From the NCBI RefSeq assembly GCF_013085465.1, contig NZ_CP049838.1, positions 9,610,001-9,674,000 on the forward strand: a stretch of 64,000 bases of DNA, read 5' to 3'. The translations under genes were made by a program, and so were the position numbers. Below are positions 16,717-25,059 of the stretch, one piece after another; within the stretch, counting starts at the first letter, position 1, and every line of letters starts with the position of its first letter. The DNA is from Streptomyces asoensis. GTDB lineage: Bacteria > Actinomycetota > Actinomycetes > Streptomycetales > Streptomycetaceae. The notes beneath the pieces are model-generated. The model did no database searches. It saw nothing but the letters and a program-made list of their open reading frames with translations, and was not told where the DNA came from.

Positions 16717-16905
16717 CTCTCCTGCCGAACTCGTCGCAGGGAAGCCCAGTACCTCCCTCGGCGCCTGCGGCGTCTCCGTCGCTGGCGCAATTTCGAGCAG
16801 GGCTGTAGACAGCCGTGCCCGGGGTGGAAGTTGAGCGTCATGTTGCCAGCGCCGTAACCAGGGCGGCAGGGCCCGAGATCATGGCGCTGGGAGCCTGTGC
16901 GCCTG

Positions 16906-18084
16906 TCATCCCGCGGGCTTGCGGGTGGCGCGGCCGCCTCTGGAGACGATGGTGGTGACGTTCATGCGCTTGCTGAGTCGGTAGGTCGTGAGCGGGCTGC
17001 CGCTGACCATCTCCTTGTACGCGACGGCGCTCCGGCCGGTGAGGTGCATGCGGCGGGGGGTTTCGTCGGCCTTGGTGAACTGGATGACGGCGTCACGGCG
17101 GCCGAGGCTGACCGGCTGGTGGAAGTAGCCGAAGCGGAACGGCTTGACGGCCTTGCCGTGCACGAGCCGCGCGATGGTGTCGGCGGTGTACTGGGCGGTG
17201 GGCAGGCCGCTCTGGCAGGTGCCGTGGATCTGTCCCCAGGCCAGCCGGACGGCGGCGGCGTCGCCGATGGCGTGGATCTCCGGGTGGGAAACCGAACGCA
17301 GGGTGGCGTCGACGAGGATGAGGCCGCGGTCGTCGGTGGCGATCCCGGCGGCAGCGGCGAGCGGCGACACCTTGACGCCGGTGGTCCACAGGCACGCGTC
17401 GGAGCGGACGAGTCGGCCGTCGGCCAGCTCGACGGCGTCGGGCAGCACCTTGGTGACGCGGTCGCCGGTCTCAAGAGTGACGCCGAGGCGGTCCAGCGCG
17501 CCGTGGAGGTAGGTGCGGGCCTTGGCGCCCATCATGCCGCCGGGCTCGTCCAGGCTGATCAGTGTGACGTCCAGGCCGGGGTGGCTCTCGGCGATCTCGG
17601 TGGCTGCCTCGATGCCGGTCAGGCCGCCGCCACAGACGGTGACCGTGCCGCCGGATGCGGCGACCTCGGTGAGCCGCGTGGCGAACCGGCCGGCGATCTC
17701 CGGGTTGTTGAGGGTGAACGCGTGGGTGTCGGCTCCGGGGACCTGGCCGGTGTCGGTCGAGCTGCCCAGCGCGTAGACGAGCGTGTCGTACCCGAGGGTC
17801 TCGGCGCCGTCGACGGCGATCTGCCGGGCCTCGGGGTCGATGGCGGTGGCGGTGCCCTGGACGAACGTGACGCCGGTCCCGACGAGCAGGTCGGGGATCT
17901 GATGGTCGGCCAGCTCCTGCCCGGCGGCGATCTGGTGCATCCTCAGCCGCTCGACGAACCGGCTCGACGGGTTGACCAGGGTGATCTTCACGTCGGTCCG
18001 GCGGGTGCGGTGGGCCAGCCGGATGGCGCTGAACAAGCCCGTGTAGCCGGCGCCGAGGACGACGATGTGGTGGCCGCTGTTCAT
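16906..18084 (-). CDS. NAD(P)/FAD-dependent oxidoreductase, type II NADH dehydrogenase-like
   Basis: A 392-residue pyridine nucleotide-disulfide-type oxidoreductase. The FAD Rossmann motif VLGAGYTGLFSAIRLA is at the N-terminus, a second NAD(P) motif VCGGGLTGIEAATEIAE is near residue 150, and the FAD-contacting AIGDAAAV is near 290. The layout suits NDH-2 enzymes that oxidise NADH and reduce quinone at the membrane face without pumping protons, although the C-terminal membrane helix is not obvious. The ATG at 18084 with GGGAGATCC just upstream is preferred to the in-frame TTG at 18096. A TGTGA-N6-TCACA palindrome lies about 90 bases upstream. Confidence 0.82.
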   Translation of the reverse strand: MNSGHHIVVLGAGYTGLFSAIRLAHRTRRTDVKITLVNPSSRFVERLRMHQIAAGQELADHQIPDLLVGTGVTFVQGTATAIDPEARQIAVDGAETLGYDTLVYALGSSTDTGQVPGADTHAFTLNNPEIAGRFATRLTEVAASGGTVTVCGGGLTGIEAATEIAESHPGLDVTLISLDEPGGMMGAKARTYLHGALDRLGVTLETGDRVTKVLPDAVELADGRLVRSDACLWTTGVKVSPLAAAAGIATDDRGLILVDATLRSVSHPEIHAIGDAAAVRLAWGQIHGTCQSGLPTAQYTADTIARLVHGKAVKPFRFGYFHQPVSLGRRDAVIQFTKADETPRRMHLTGRSAVAYKEMVSGSPLTTYRLSKRMNVTTIVSRGGRATRKPAG

Positions 18085-18684
18085 CGGATCTCCCAAGGTC
18101 GGGCACCGGCATCGGTGTCGGTGACGCCCATGGGACAGGCAACCTGCACAGGACGTGACAGGCCGCAGATGTGATCCACATCACATCACGCGCGCCGGAC
18201 TCCGCCGGCGACTCCCATGGAGGGTCCTCGACGCCGCAGACGGGCAGGTGCCCACGCCCAGCTCGACGCGCAGACCCGCCCTGGGTGTTCCATCCCGCGG
18301 TGATCTTCGGCGGGACCCCGACCTCGACTGCGGCCGACTGTCAGGCGAATCCGGAGGTGCGCCGTTCCAGTGCAGGTCAGCTAGCCGCCGGTCTCGGGAG
18401 GGCAGCCGGCGGCCCGGGCCTTCAGGGAAGTCGGGGGCATCCCAGACGCCCCAGAACTCGGTGTGCCGAGCACCTCCCGGGCGGCCTACAAGTAGCGGGG
18501 CCACGCGTCCGCGGCCTCGTCGAGCGCATGGTCACTCTCGGCGGGGTCGGTCCTCGGGCAGTGGCTTCCAGCCGGGCAGCGCACCAGACGTCGATACGGC
18601 AGTGCTTTCAGGCCGGTTCATGGTCATCGAACTGCCGAGGTACCACGCAGGCTGAACTCGATTCGGCGGTCCCGGGCGCGTCGC
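18085..18684. other. Intergenic region upstream of the NADH dehydrogenase-like gene
   Basis: The 600-base gap holds the Rex/CRP-like palindrome at 18168-18187. A minus-strand frame (18504 to 18181) contains RRLADLHWNGAPPDSPDSRP, which looks protein-like, but no domain, start or ribosome binding site supports a gene. I see nothing else. Confidence 0.4.
18168..18187. promoter_or_regulatory. Rex/CRP-like operator palindrome
   Basis: GATGTGATCCACATCACATC has perfect 8-base arms (GATGTGAT and ATCACATC) around a 4-base centre. It contains TGTGA-N6-TCACA, which equals the CRP half-site pair and differs from the Streptomyces Rex operator pattern (TGTGAAC-N3-TTCACA) only at two symmetric positions. 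The downstream minus-strand gene is NADH-dehydrogenase-like, a classic Rex target class. Confidence 0.6.
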
Positions 18685-19239
18685 TCAGGGCGTGCGCCCG
18701 ATGAAGGCGAGCAGGCGCGTCTGCACGTCGGCGCTCTCGGGAATCTCGACCTTAGGTCCGTACTGCCCGCTTTTGCGGAGCACGTCGTCCAGCGGCAGCA
18801 TCCCGTCGAGCAACCGGGCACACCTGACGGGGTCGAGGGTCTCCTCCTGGCCACTGGCCCGCGCAAGGTCCCAGGTGTGCATGAAGACGTCGGCCGTATA
18901 GAAGCGGTCGACCGCCTGGTCGAGCGGAACCCTGCCGATGTGGGGGTTCGACAGGACCTTGCCCGCTGTGGCCGGGTCGTCGAGCAGCGCCTGCACCCCG
19001 TCGCAGTGGACCGTCCAGGCCGCGACCGGATCGTCGTCGACCGAGGGCCCCTGGGGAAGTTCGACGCCGGCACCGGACTTCAGGAAGGCTGGGAACCATT
19101 CGACGAGGTGGCGCACCACGTCCCGGGCGACCCATCCTTCGCATGGCGCCGGGTTGTCCCATGCCGCCGGGCTCACGCCGCGCACGCGCTCCGTGAAAGC
19201 TCCTGCGATGATTCGGTGTTCATCGGTTGCGCTCGTCAT
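18685..19239 (-). CDS. TIGR03086-family (DinB/MDMPI-like) metal-binding protein
   Basis: The 184-residue protein fits the TIGR03086 branch of the DinB-like superfamily: an N-terminal four-helix bundle part with WDNPAPCEGWVARDVVRHLVEW, whose histidine is a likely metal ligand, and FYTADVFMHTWDLARASGQ, which supplies further histidine and aspartate ligands. Some relatives are mycothiol-dependent isomerases; for most, function is unknown. The ATG overlaps the stop of the AHSA1 gene (ATGA), placing it third in an operon behind an ArsR regulator. Confidence 0.85.
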   Translation of the reverse strand: MTSATDEHRIIAGAFTERVRGVSPAAWDNPAPCEGWVARDVVRHLVEWFPAFLKSGAGVELPQGPSVDDDPVAAWTVHCDGVQALLDDPATAGKVLSNPHIGRVPLDQAVDRFYTADVFMHTWDLARASGQEETLDPVRCARLLDGMLPLDDVLRKSGQYGPKVEIPESADVQTRLLAFIGRTP

Positions 19240-19802
19240 GGGTTCAGGCCCCTCCCGTCGGTCCGAAGCTCCTCTGCGGAGTCGGTGCTGTGGTCACCCT
19301 TGCCGTCCTCACGGCCCGCGAGCAGTTCGTCGAGCCGCTCGTATCCCTGGCGGACGCCGTCCTGCATGCCACTCTTGATGATCGCGTCGCGGGCCTCGAC
19401 GGACTCCATGACCGATGTCGTGGTGACGCGGGTCCGGCCGCCGAGGTCCTCGAAGACGGCCTTCTCCAGGCTGACGCTGTCCGGGAAACCGTCGTAGGCG
19501 AAGGTCTGCACGATGCGTTCCTGGGGGCGTACCTCGTGGAACACGCCGCGGAAGCCGTACTCGGTGCCGTCGTCCTCGAGATGCACGTAGCGGTACGCGC
19601 CGCCGCTGCGGGCGTCGTACTCGTCGATCCGCATGGTGAGCCGGCGAGGGCCGAGCCACCGGACGAGGAGGTCGGGGTCGGTATAGGCCGTGAACACTCG
19701 GTCCCGCGAGGCGTTGAACTCGCGGGTGATGACAATGGTCGGCAGCGCCGGGTCGGCCTCGATCCTCGTCTCGAGCCGGCCATGGGCCTCTGTGGTGCTC
19801 AT
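19236..19802 (-). CDS. SRPBCC/AHSA1-domain protein
   Basis: A 188-residue START/AHSA1-like protein. It shows the typical sequence VITREFNASRDRVFTAYTDPDLLVRWLGP at the N-terminus, then a RYVHLEDDGTEYGFRGVFHEV sheet and a C-terminal helix GMQDGVRQGYERLDELLA. Family members bind hydrophobic ligands in a cavity and are often paired with ArsR regulators, as here. The ATG at 19802 overlaps the stop of the arsR gene; an upstream start in the same frame lies inside arsR and is less likely. The role of the ArsR-AHSA1-TIGR03086 set is unknown. Confidence 0.88.
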   Translation of the reverse strand: MSTTEAHGRLETRIEADPALPTIVITREFNASRDRVFTAYTDPDLLVRWLGPRRLTMRIDEYDARSGGAYRYVHLEDDGTEYGFRGVFHEVRPQERIVQTFAYDGFPDSVSLEKAVFEDLGGRTRVTTTSVMESVEARDAIIKSGMQDGVRQGYERLDELLAGREDGKGDHSTDSAEELRTDGRGLNP

Positions 19803-20167
19803 GATGCTTCCTCCCTGGGCATGTCGTCCTGCGCGGGCCGTTCCTCCATCTGCTCGAGCACGGCGTCCAGTCGACGGAAGCGGTCCTCCGCCTCGCGGCG
19901 GTACCGCTCGATCCACTTCGTCATCAGGTCGAACACCTCACCTTCGAGGTGGCAGGGCCGCCGCTGGGCGTCCCTGGTGCGGCTGACGAGGCCGGCATCC
20001 TCCAGGACCTTGATGTGCTTCGACACGGCCTGGACGGTCACGTCATAGGGCTCGGCCAGTTCGTTCACCGTGGCGTCGCCACCGGCCAGCCTCGCGACGA
20101 TGTCGCGCCGGGTCGGGTCGGCCAGCGCGGAGAACGCCCGGGACAGTCGGTCGTCGACCACTCCCAC
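19799..20167 (-). CDS. ArsR-family transcriptional regulator
   Basis: A 122-residue winged-helix repressor: LSRAFSALADPTRRDIVARL, the recognition helix region VTVQAVSKHIKVLEDAGLV, and the wing SRTRDAQRRPCHLEG. No typical metal-binding cysteine pair of the ArsR alpha3 type is seen, so it probably belongs to the large non-metal group that pairs with AHSA1 proteins. Two TCAAC-N6-GTTGA inverted repeats sit just upstream and are likely autoregulatory operators. It heads a three-gene operon with 4-base overlaps. Confidence 0.92.
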   Translation of the reverse strand: MGVVDDRLSRAFSALADPTRRDIVARLAGGDATVNELAEPYDVTVQAVSKHIKVLEDAGLVSRTRDAQRRPCHLEGEVFDLMTKWIERYRREAEDRFRRLDAVLEQMEERPAQDDMPREEAS

Positions 20168-20175
20168 CTCCCATG

Positions 20176-20193
20176 TTCAACTTCTCGGTTGAA
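20176..20193. promoter_or_regulatory. ArsR operator, proximal
   Basis: TTCAAC and GTTGAA flank a 6-base spacer, giving TCAAC-N6-GTTGA. The site lies 9 bases before the arsR start codon, on the upstream side, and shares its half-site with a second copy 45 bases further away. Confidence 0.6.
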
Positions 20194-20221
20194 TAACCGT
20201 ACGATCGAGCCCGCGGCTTTG

Positions 20222-20237
20222 TCAACCAATCGGTTGA
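20222..20237. promoter_or_regulatory. ArsR operator, distal
   Basis: TCAACCAATCGGTTGA is a near-perfect palindrome with the same TCAAC-N6-GTTGA pattern as the proximal site. The start-to-start distance is 45 bases, so the two sites probably bracket the arsR promoter. Confidence 0.6.
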
Positions 20238-20341
20238 GTAAGCGCGGAACGCCCTGCCGATCACGCCCCCGCATGTACGTTGATCCGATCGGCGATAGCC
20301 GCGGCTCTGCATCGTGCGCCGATAGAGAGGGAGAGGGGGCC

Positions 20342-21091
20342 ATGACGAGCGGGCATGAGACTCACGGGGCAGCCTTCGGCCCGCGGCCACCGCAGACGCG
20401 CGCCCTGACCCGTGAGGCCGGGCAGGCACGGCAGCTCCTGGTCGCCGGGGAGTGGCGCCCTGTCGCGGCGGACTCCGAAGCAGCAGCAGCCGTCCTGGAC
20501 CGCCTCGCGGCCCCGCTCCCGGCCCGGCGGGCAGCGACCGCACGAACGCCGGCCACGGACCGGGATCGGCGACTCCAACGCCTCCTGCGCACTACCCTCC
20601 ACCACCTCGACGCAGGCACCGTCAGCCCGCCCGCAGCCGCCCTCTTGGCCGCCGTCGCCCGCGCTTTCCTGCCTTGGCACGCCACCCCGAACCCACCGAG
20701 CGCAGCGGCGGCCCCGAGATACGGGACCCCGGCGGGGACGGCAGACGGCCTGGCCGTGCCACCGACAGAGGCCGGCGAGGCCCGGCTCCCCGATTTGATC
20801 GCACTGTTCGCCGTGCTGGCCTCGACGAGCCTGCCAGGGACCGTCCCGCTCACGCCCCCGGTCGAGCCCTGGCAGGTCCGGTACGCGGGCCGCTTCCGTC
20901 GTTATGGCAGACCCGCTTTCGGGGTGTGGACGGCTGAGACCGTCGCCTGCCCGGCGTGCGGGGGACAGGCCGGCCCGTGGACCGTGACCTGCGACTGGCG
21001 CCTGATCTCGCTGGGCTGCCCGTGCGGGGCCGTGTCCCACGAGCACGGCCTCGCCCTCTCCGAAGTCTGGCTTCTTCTACCGGACATGTGA
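20342..21091 (+). CDS. Hypothetical protein with C-terminal zinc-ribbon-like cysteines
   Basis: I do not recognise this 249-residue protein. The N-terminal half is Ala/Arg-rich and helical; the C-terminal part contains CPACGG, a single cysteine in TVTCDW and CPCG within about 45 residues, so a zinc ribbon is likely. The ATG at 20342 follows a very purine-rich stretch (GAGAGGGAGAGGGGG) that provides a strong ribosome binding site. It is alone between an arsR operon and a repeat-bearing non-coding stretch. High coding-type GC skew supports a real gene. Confidence 0.6.
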   Translation: MTSGHETHGAAFGPRPPQTRALTREAGQARQLLVAGEWRPVAADSEAAAAVLDRLAAPLPARRAATARTPATDRDRRLQRLLRTTLHHLDAGTVSPPAAALLAAVARAFLPWHATPNPPSAAAAPRYGTPAGTADGLAVPPTEAGEARLPDLIALFAVLASTSLPGTVPLTPPVEPWQVRYAGRFRRYGRPAFGVWTAETVACPACGGQAGPWTVTCDWRLISLGCPCGAVSHEHGLALSEVWLLLPDM

Positions 21092-21157
21092 CCAGGCGTC
21101 GTGGCCGACCGCCCGCACAACGACGCCCAGTCACAACCAGGCGGTTGGAAAGGGATC

Positions 21158-21290
21158 CCTGTCTGTCGTCAAAACCTGTCAGCAATCACCGTCGGATCCG
21201 ATTGGATTCGGCCGCCGAGAACCCCCGGATTGCGCGGTTCATTTGGATGCGTCGCCCGTCTGTCGTCAAACGATCGTTTGCTGACAGGTG
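21158..21290. repeat. Paired repeats and 26-base palindrome of unknown role
   Basis: GTCTGTCGTCAAA occurs at 21161-21173 and again at 21258-21270. ACCTGTCAGCAA at 21174-21185 is the exact inverse of TTGCTGACAGGT at 21278-21289. The second copy centres on the perfect palindrome CAAACGATCGTTTG, which extends to a 26-base imperfect palindrome (21261-21286). The pattern looks like regulator binding sites or a tiny inverted-repeat element in a 300-base non-coding gap. Confidence 0.5.
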
Positions 21291-21389
21291 CTCGCTGATG
21301 AGAGTCGATGCGACCGGCGCTTCTCGTAGCCCCGCCGGGCCACTCCGGCGGTGTCGTGCAGCGGGTGGAACGGGGCCAGGCGGTCAGCG

Positions 21390-22097
21390 TCAGTGGGAGG
21401 CCCCACCACGTCCCGCGACATGCCCCTGCCCTGGATACAGCTGCTCGTACACGGGCGCGAACTCGAACGGGTACCCCACACAGCTCTCGCCCGCGAAGCA
21501 TTGCACGGCGTGGCGCCGCATCCGGGGTCCGTAGGTCGCGTGGTCGATGAGGTCTGTGTAGGTCTGTCGCTCGCCCAGCTCCAGGAGGCCCGCGGTGTCG
21601 GCCAGGTAGACGTCGAAGCCCGGGTACATGATGCCGAGGTAGGGCATGTCGTCCAGGTCGAGCGCGAGGACCGGGTACTCGCCCTCCTCGTCGGGCTCGG
21701 TTACGGCCAGGATCCGTCGTGAGTCCGACCCACCGGGCAGGACGAAGCACTCCGGGAAGCGCCTGGACAGCCACGCGAACGGCTCTGCCCAGAAGCCGCC
21801 CATCTCGTCCCCGACCACCTGGTCGATCGACCTCGGCGCGAATCCGCCGTCCGGGGTGAACCATCCGTATCGCTCCAGCAGGCTGGTGTCGTACGACAGC
21901 CAGGAGCGCAGGCTCGGCGGCAGCGGGCGCCCTGACGGGAACACGGCCCTCGCGAGTACCTCCTCAGGCATCGGTCTGGCCTCGCCGCCTTCCACCCAGG
22001 GCACGTTCACGTGCGGCAGCAGATGCGGCAGCGCGCTCGCTCCAGGATCGCTGCGCACGACCTCGACGACCTGTTTGGTCAACGGCACTCCGTGCAT
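21390..22097 (-). CDS. SUKH-like (SMI1/KNR4-type) protein
   Basis: A 235-residue protein with RPLPPSLRSWLSYDTSLLERYGWF, FPECFVLPGGSDSRRILAVTEP and EEGEYPVLALDLDDMPYLGI. This arrangement is seen in actinomycete SMI1/KNR4-type proteins with an acidic, aspartate-rich middle. Functions of this branch are not settled; immunity to secreted toxins is one possibility. The ATG is at 22097, with AGGTAAGTCCC a few bases upstream acting as ribosome binding site. It is one of three SUKH-type genes in the window and has no obvious operon partner. Confidence 0.6.
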   Translation of the reverse strand: MHGVPLTKQVVEVVRSDPGASALPHLLPHVNVPWVEGGEARPMPEEVLARAVFPSGRPLPPSLRSWLSYDTSLLERYGWFTPDGGFAPRSIDQVVGDEMGGFWAEPFAWLSRRFPECFVLPGGSDSRRILAVTEPDEEGEYPVLALDLDDMPYLGIMYPGFDVYLADTAGLLELGERQTYTDLIDHATYGPRMRRHAVQCFAGESCVGYPFEFAPVYEQLYPGQGHVAGRGGASH

Positions 22098-22270
22098 GGG
22101 ACTTACCTCTCGCTCGTGTGACCAAGGGATGCGCTCAAGAGATGAAGGGGCTGGCCCGGCCTGCGAACCGTTGCTCCACGGTCGGTATCGCCCGCCTGCG
22201 CAACCTTAGAGAGCGGCTACCAGCGGTGCTGGGCGACCGTCGGCCTCGAGGCGTCCGGGGCCGGGCGGAC

Positions 22271-22955
22271 TCAGAGGCCGTAGCTCTTGCCGATGATGTC
22301 GCGCTGGATCTCGCTGGTGCCTCCGTAGACGGTGGAGACGACGGCGGCGCGCAGATGGCGTTCCATGCCGTACTCGGTGGCCTTGCCAGCAGCCGGGCAC
22401 ACTCGATCTCCGTGGCGAGATCCGCCACGCGGTGCCGCAGCGCCTGGAAGGAGCCGACCGTCCGGACGAACTGCTCGCGCCCGCGTACGTAGGCGACCGC
22501 GTCGTCGAAGGCGTGGCGGGCCAGGCCCAGCATGTTGGCCGCCGGGAAGAGCCGCTCATGGTTCAGCGCCGCCATCAACTGGCGCCACCCGGAGTCGACT
22601 TCACCGACGACCGCGTCCGCGGGCAGCCGTACGCCGGTGAGGAACACGTCGTTGACCTCGCGGCAGCCCATGGTCTCGATGCCCCCGACCTCCACTCCGG
22701 GCGTGTTCATGGGGACGTGGAACATCGTGAGACCCTCGTGCCGGTCCCCACCCGTCCGTGCCACCAGCAACATGCTCTCGGCGACGTGGGCGTTCGAGAT
22801 CCAGGTCTTCTGACCCTCGACGAGCCGACTCCCGTCAGGCTGCCGCTCGGCGCGGCAGCGCAGGGCGGCCACGTCGGAACCGGCGCCGGGCTCCGACATG
22901 GCGACGGCCGGCACATGGCCCCGCGCGGCGCCGCCGAGCACCGGGGGACGCACGA
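22271..22955 (-). pseudogene. Acyl-CoA dehydrogenase remnant
   Basis: The minus strand encodes the middle of an acyl-CoA dehydrogenase from AVAMSEPGAGSDVAAL to LATEIECARLLA. It then continues in a different frame as ATEYGMERHLRAAVVSTVYG, GGTSEIQRDIIGKSYGL and stop. About 40-50 residues between these blocks are missing, and the N-terminal 110 or so residues are replaced by unrelated sequence. The FAD-binding and C-terminal signatures are clear but the gene is broken twice. It is divergent from a TetR regulator that may once have controlled it. Confidence 0.82.
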
Positions 22956-22959
22956 TGAG

Positions 22960-22971
22960 ATACATATGTAT
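22960..22971. promoter_or_regulatory. Palindromic operator candidate for the TetR regulator
   Basis: ATACATATGTAT is a perfect 12-base palindrome, strikingly AT-rich for this genome. It lies 55 bases before the tetR start, between it and the truncated acyl-CoA dehydrogenase. Confidence 0.4.
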
Positions 22972-23025
22972 TGCCGATGTTTCACCGTCTCTACGGATCG
23001 GTGTACGGGTACCGTGAAAGGCACC

Positions 23026-23652
23026 ATGAAGCCATCTGCGAACGACTCCCTGCTGGCCCGGGCCATCGCCCGGCCGGCGACAGAGGAAAAGCTGGCGCGG
23101 CAGATCCTCGACGCCGCCCTGGAGCAGTTCACGACCTTCGGTCTGCGCCGTTCCTCGGTGGAGGACGTCGCCAAACGGGCCGGCGTCTCGCGCGTCACGG
23201 TGTACCGCCGCTTCCAGAGCAAGGACGGACTGGTCGAGGCGTGCCTGCTGCGCGAGGGCAGCCGCTTCTTCCAGAAGCTGGACGCCGCCGTCGCCTCGCT
23301 GCCGACGATGGAGGACCGGGTCGTGGAGGGCTTCGTGGTCGCCCTGCGATACACCAGGGCCCATCCGCTCTTCGGCGGGCTGCTGCGGCTCGAACCCGAA
23401 GTGGTTCTCCCCTGCTTCACCGTGCAGGGCGGCGCCTCCCTCGCCGCCACCACCGACTACCTGACCGCCCATCTGCGACGCGCTCAGCACACCGAGGGCC
23501 GCGGCGAGACCGACCCCCGGCCGGTGGCGGAACTGATGGTGCGTGTCGCGGTCTCCTTCCTCCTCAACCCGGCCGGCTGTATCGAGCTGGACGACGAGGA
23601 ACAGGCCCGCGCCTTCGCCCGCAGATACCTCGCGCCGCTGCTCGACGCCTGA
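23026..23652 (+). CDS. TetR/AcrR-family transcriptional regulator
   Basis: A 208-residue TetR protein. The helix-turn-helix covers about residues 20-66, with ILDAALEQFTTFGLRRSSVE and VAKRAGVSRVTVYRRFQSKD. The C-terminal ligand domain is helical and typical in length. The ATG at 23026 is chosen; a GTG at 23014 in the same frame is an alternative. The neighbouring truncated acyl-CoA dehydrogenase gene on the opposite strand suggests an original role in fatty-acyl or related metabolism. Its target in the present genome may be gone. Confidence 0.9.
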   Translation: MKPSANDSLLARAIARPATEEKLARQILDAALEQFTTFGLRRSSVEDVAKRAGVSRVTVYRRFQSKDGLVEACLLREGSRFFQKLDAAVASLPTMEDRVVEGFVVALRYTRAHPLFGGLLRLEPEVVLPCFTVQGGASLAATTDYLTAHLRRAQHTEGRGETDPRPVAELMVRVAVSFLLNPAGCIELDDEEQARAFARRYLAPLLDA

Positions 23653-23670
23653 CCGTGCCGCGCGCGGTCA
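23650..23670. terminator. Small hairpin spanning two opposing stop codons
   Basis: TGACCG and CGGTCA pair across a 9-base loop. The left arm contains the tetR stop codon and the right arm contains a minus-strand TGA stop (23668-23670), the layout expected between two convergent genes. Confidence 0.35.
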
Positions 23671-24020
23671 GCGCCGGGAGTGCAGCCACCGCATGAGCGC
23701 GACGGCCTTGGCCTTCGTCGCGGCGGGGGTCGCGAACGACGTCAGATCGACCGGCGGAGCGAAGCGCCGGACGCGCGCAGCCGGCAGGCGAGCGCGGCAC
23801 CGGCGCGACCGCTGCCGCCGCCGAGGGCCGCGCCCGCCCCTGCCGCCAGCGCGTCGTGCACATGCCGCCGCACCGGCGCCGTCTGGTCCGGCATCGTCAT
23901 CGGTGCATCGCCGCCGCCCCGGAGCTTGAAGACAAGGGGAGTTGCGACACCCGAGCAGATCCGCGCTCCCCATGGTGAGACCTCGGGAGTTGGAGATCGC
24001 CATCTTCGACGGCCGTTTCG
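23653..24020. other. Gap with a possible minus-strand gene tail
   Basis: The 370-base gap contains a minus-strand frame ending at 23668 with the tail RFAPPVDLTSFATPAATKAK followed by a basic end. It shares a hairpin with the tetR stop. No domain is recognisable and the upstream part dissolves into low-information sequence, so at most it is the end of a lost gene. Confidence 0.3.
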
Positions 24021-24977
24021 TTACGGCGTGTTGGTGAAGGAGCGGCGGTAGGAGCGGGGCGGCACCCCCCGGCGGCGCACGAACTGTTCGCGCAGGACGG
24101 CCGCGCTTCCGTATCCGACGCGGCGGGCGATCTCCTCGACCGGCAGGTCCGTGGTCTCCAGGAGCTCCTCGGCGCCGCTCAGCCGCAGGCTCCGCAGCCA
24201 GGCGTGGGGGGTGGTGCCGGTCGCGGCGGTGAAGCGCCGGGCGAAGGAGCGTTTGCTCATCACGGCGCGCCGGGCCAGTTCCGCGACGGGAAGCGGCTGG
24301 TGGAGGTTCTCCCGGGCCCACGCGAGTACCTCGGCGAGACGCTCGTCGCGGCAGTCTTCGGGGACGGGGGCGGCCAGGTACTGCGCCTGCCCGCCGTCGC
24401 GGTGGGAGGGCAGCACCACGTCCCGGGCCACGGCGTTGGCCATCGAGGCTCCGTACTCCCGCCTCAGCAGGTGCAGGCAGAGATCGAAGCCCGCGGCGGC
24501 TCCCGCGCCGGTGATGATGCGTCCCTCGTCGACGTAGAGGGCGTCGGGTTCGACGGTGGTGGTCGGGTGGCGGTGGGCGAGCAGTTCGGCGAACCGCCAG
24601 TGGGTGGTGGCCCGCCGGCCGTCGAGCAGTCCGGCGGCGGCGAGCGCGAAGGCGCCGACGCAGTGGGCCGCGACCAGTGAGCCGCGCTCGTGTGCGGCCG
24701 ACAGGGCATCCAGTACGGCGGGAGCGGGCGGTGTGCGGAAGCCGGTCCATGGCAGGGCGATCACCAGATCGGCGGAGGCGAGCCGGTCCAGGCCGTGCGT
24801 GATGGTGAGCGGTACGCCGAAGTCGGTGGGGACCGGCCCGGGCCGGTCGGTGCACAGGGCGAAGTCGAAGCCGGGCAGTGCCGCCCCGTGCGGGCCGAAG
24901 ACCTCGGTGACGATGCCGACGGCGAGCATGCCGACTCCGGGTGGGGTGTACGCGGCGACGGTCACGAAAGGAGGCAC
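24021..24977 (-). CDS. GlxA-type AraC-family transcriptional regulator (DJ-1/PfpI domain)
   Basis: A 318-residue regulator with an N-terminal DJ-1/PfpI amidase-like domain (residues about 5-180) and a C-terminal AraC double helix-turn-helix. The nucleophile-elbow region reads LVAAHCVGAFALAAAGLLDG, retaining a cysteine. The AraC part has LPVAELARRAVMSKRSFARR, VGYGSAAVLREQFVRR and PPRSYRRSF. Homologues often sense small nitrogen compounds, but no ligand can be named. The divergent neighbour, a metallo-beta-lactamase-fold gene starting 83 bases away, is a likely target. Confidence 0.9.
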   Translation of the reverse strand: MPPFVTVAAYTPPGVGMLAVGIVTEVFGPHGAALPGFDFALCTDRPGPVPTDFGVPLTITHGLDRLASADLVIALPWTGFRTPPAPAVLDALSAAHERGSLVAAHCVGAFALAAAGLLDGRRATTHWRFAELLAHRHPTTTVEPDALYVDEGRIITGAGAAAGFDLCLHLLRREYGASMANAVARDVVLPSHRDGGQAQYLAAPVPEDCRDERLAEVLAWARENLHQPLPVAELARRAVMSKRSFARRFTAATGTTPHAWLRSLRLSGAEELLETTDLPVEEIARRVGYGSAAVLREQFVRRRGVPPRSYRRSFTNTP

Positions 24978-25059
24978 ACGTGCAGTGTGGCACTAATCCT
25001 GCGATCAGCGGCAACTATGCCACTCGTGAACGACCGGCCTGCCCGGAAGGATTGAGGCC

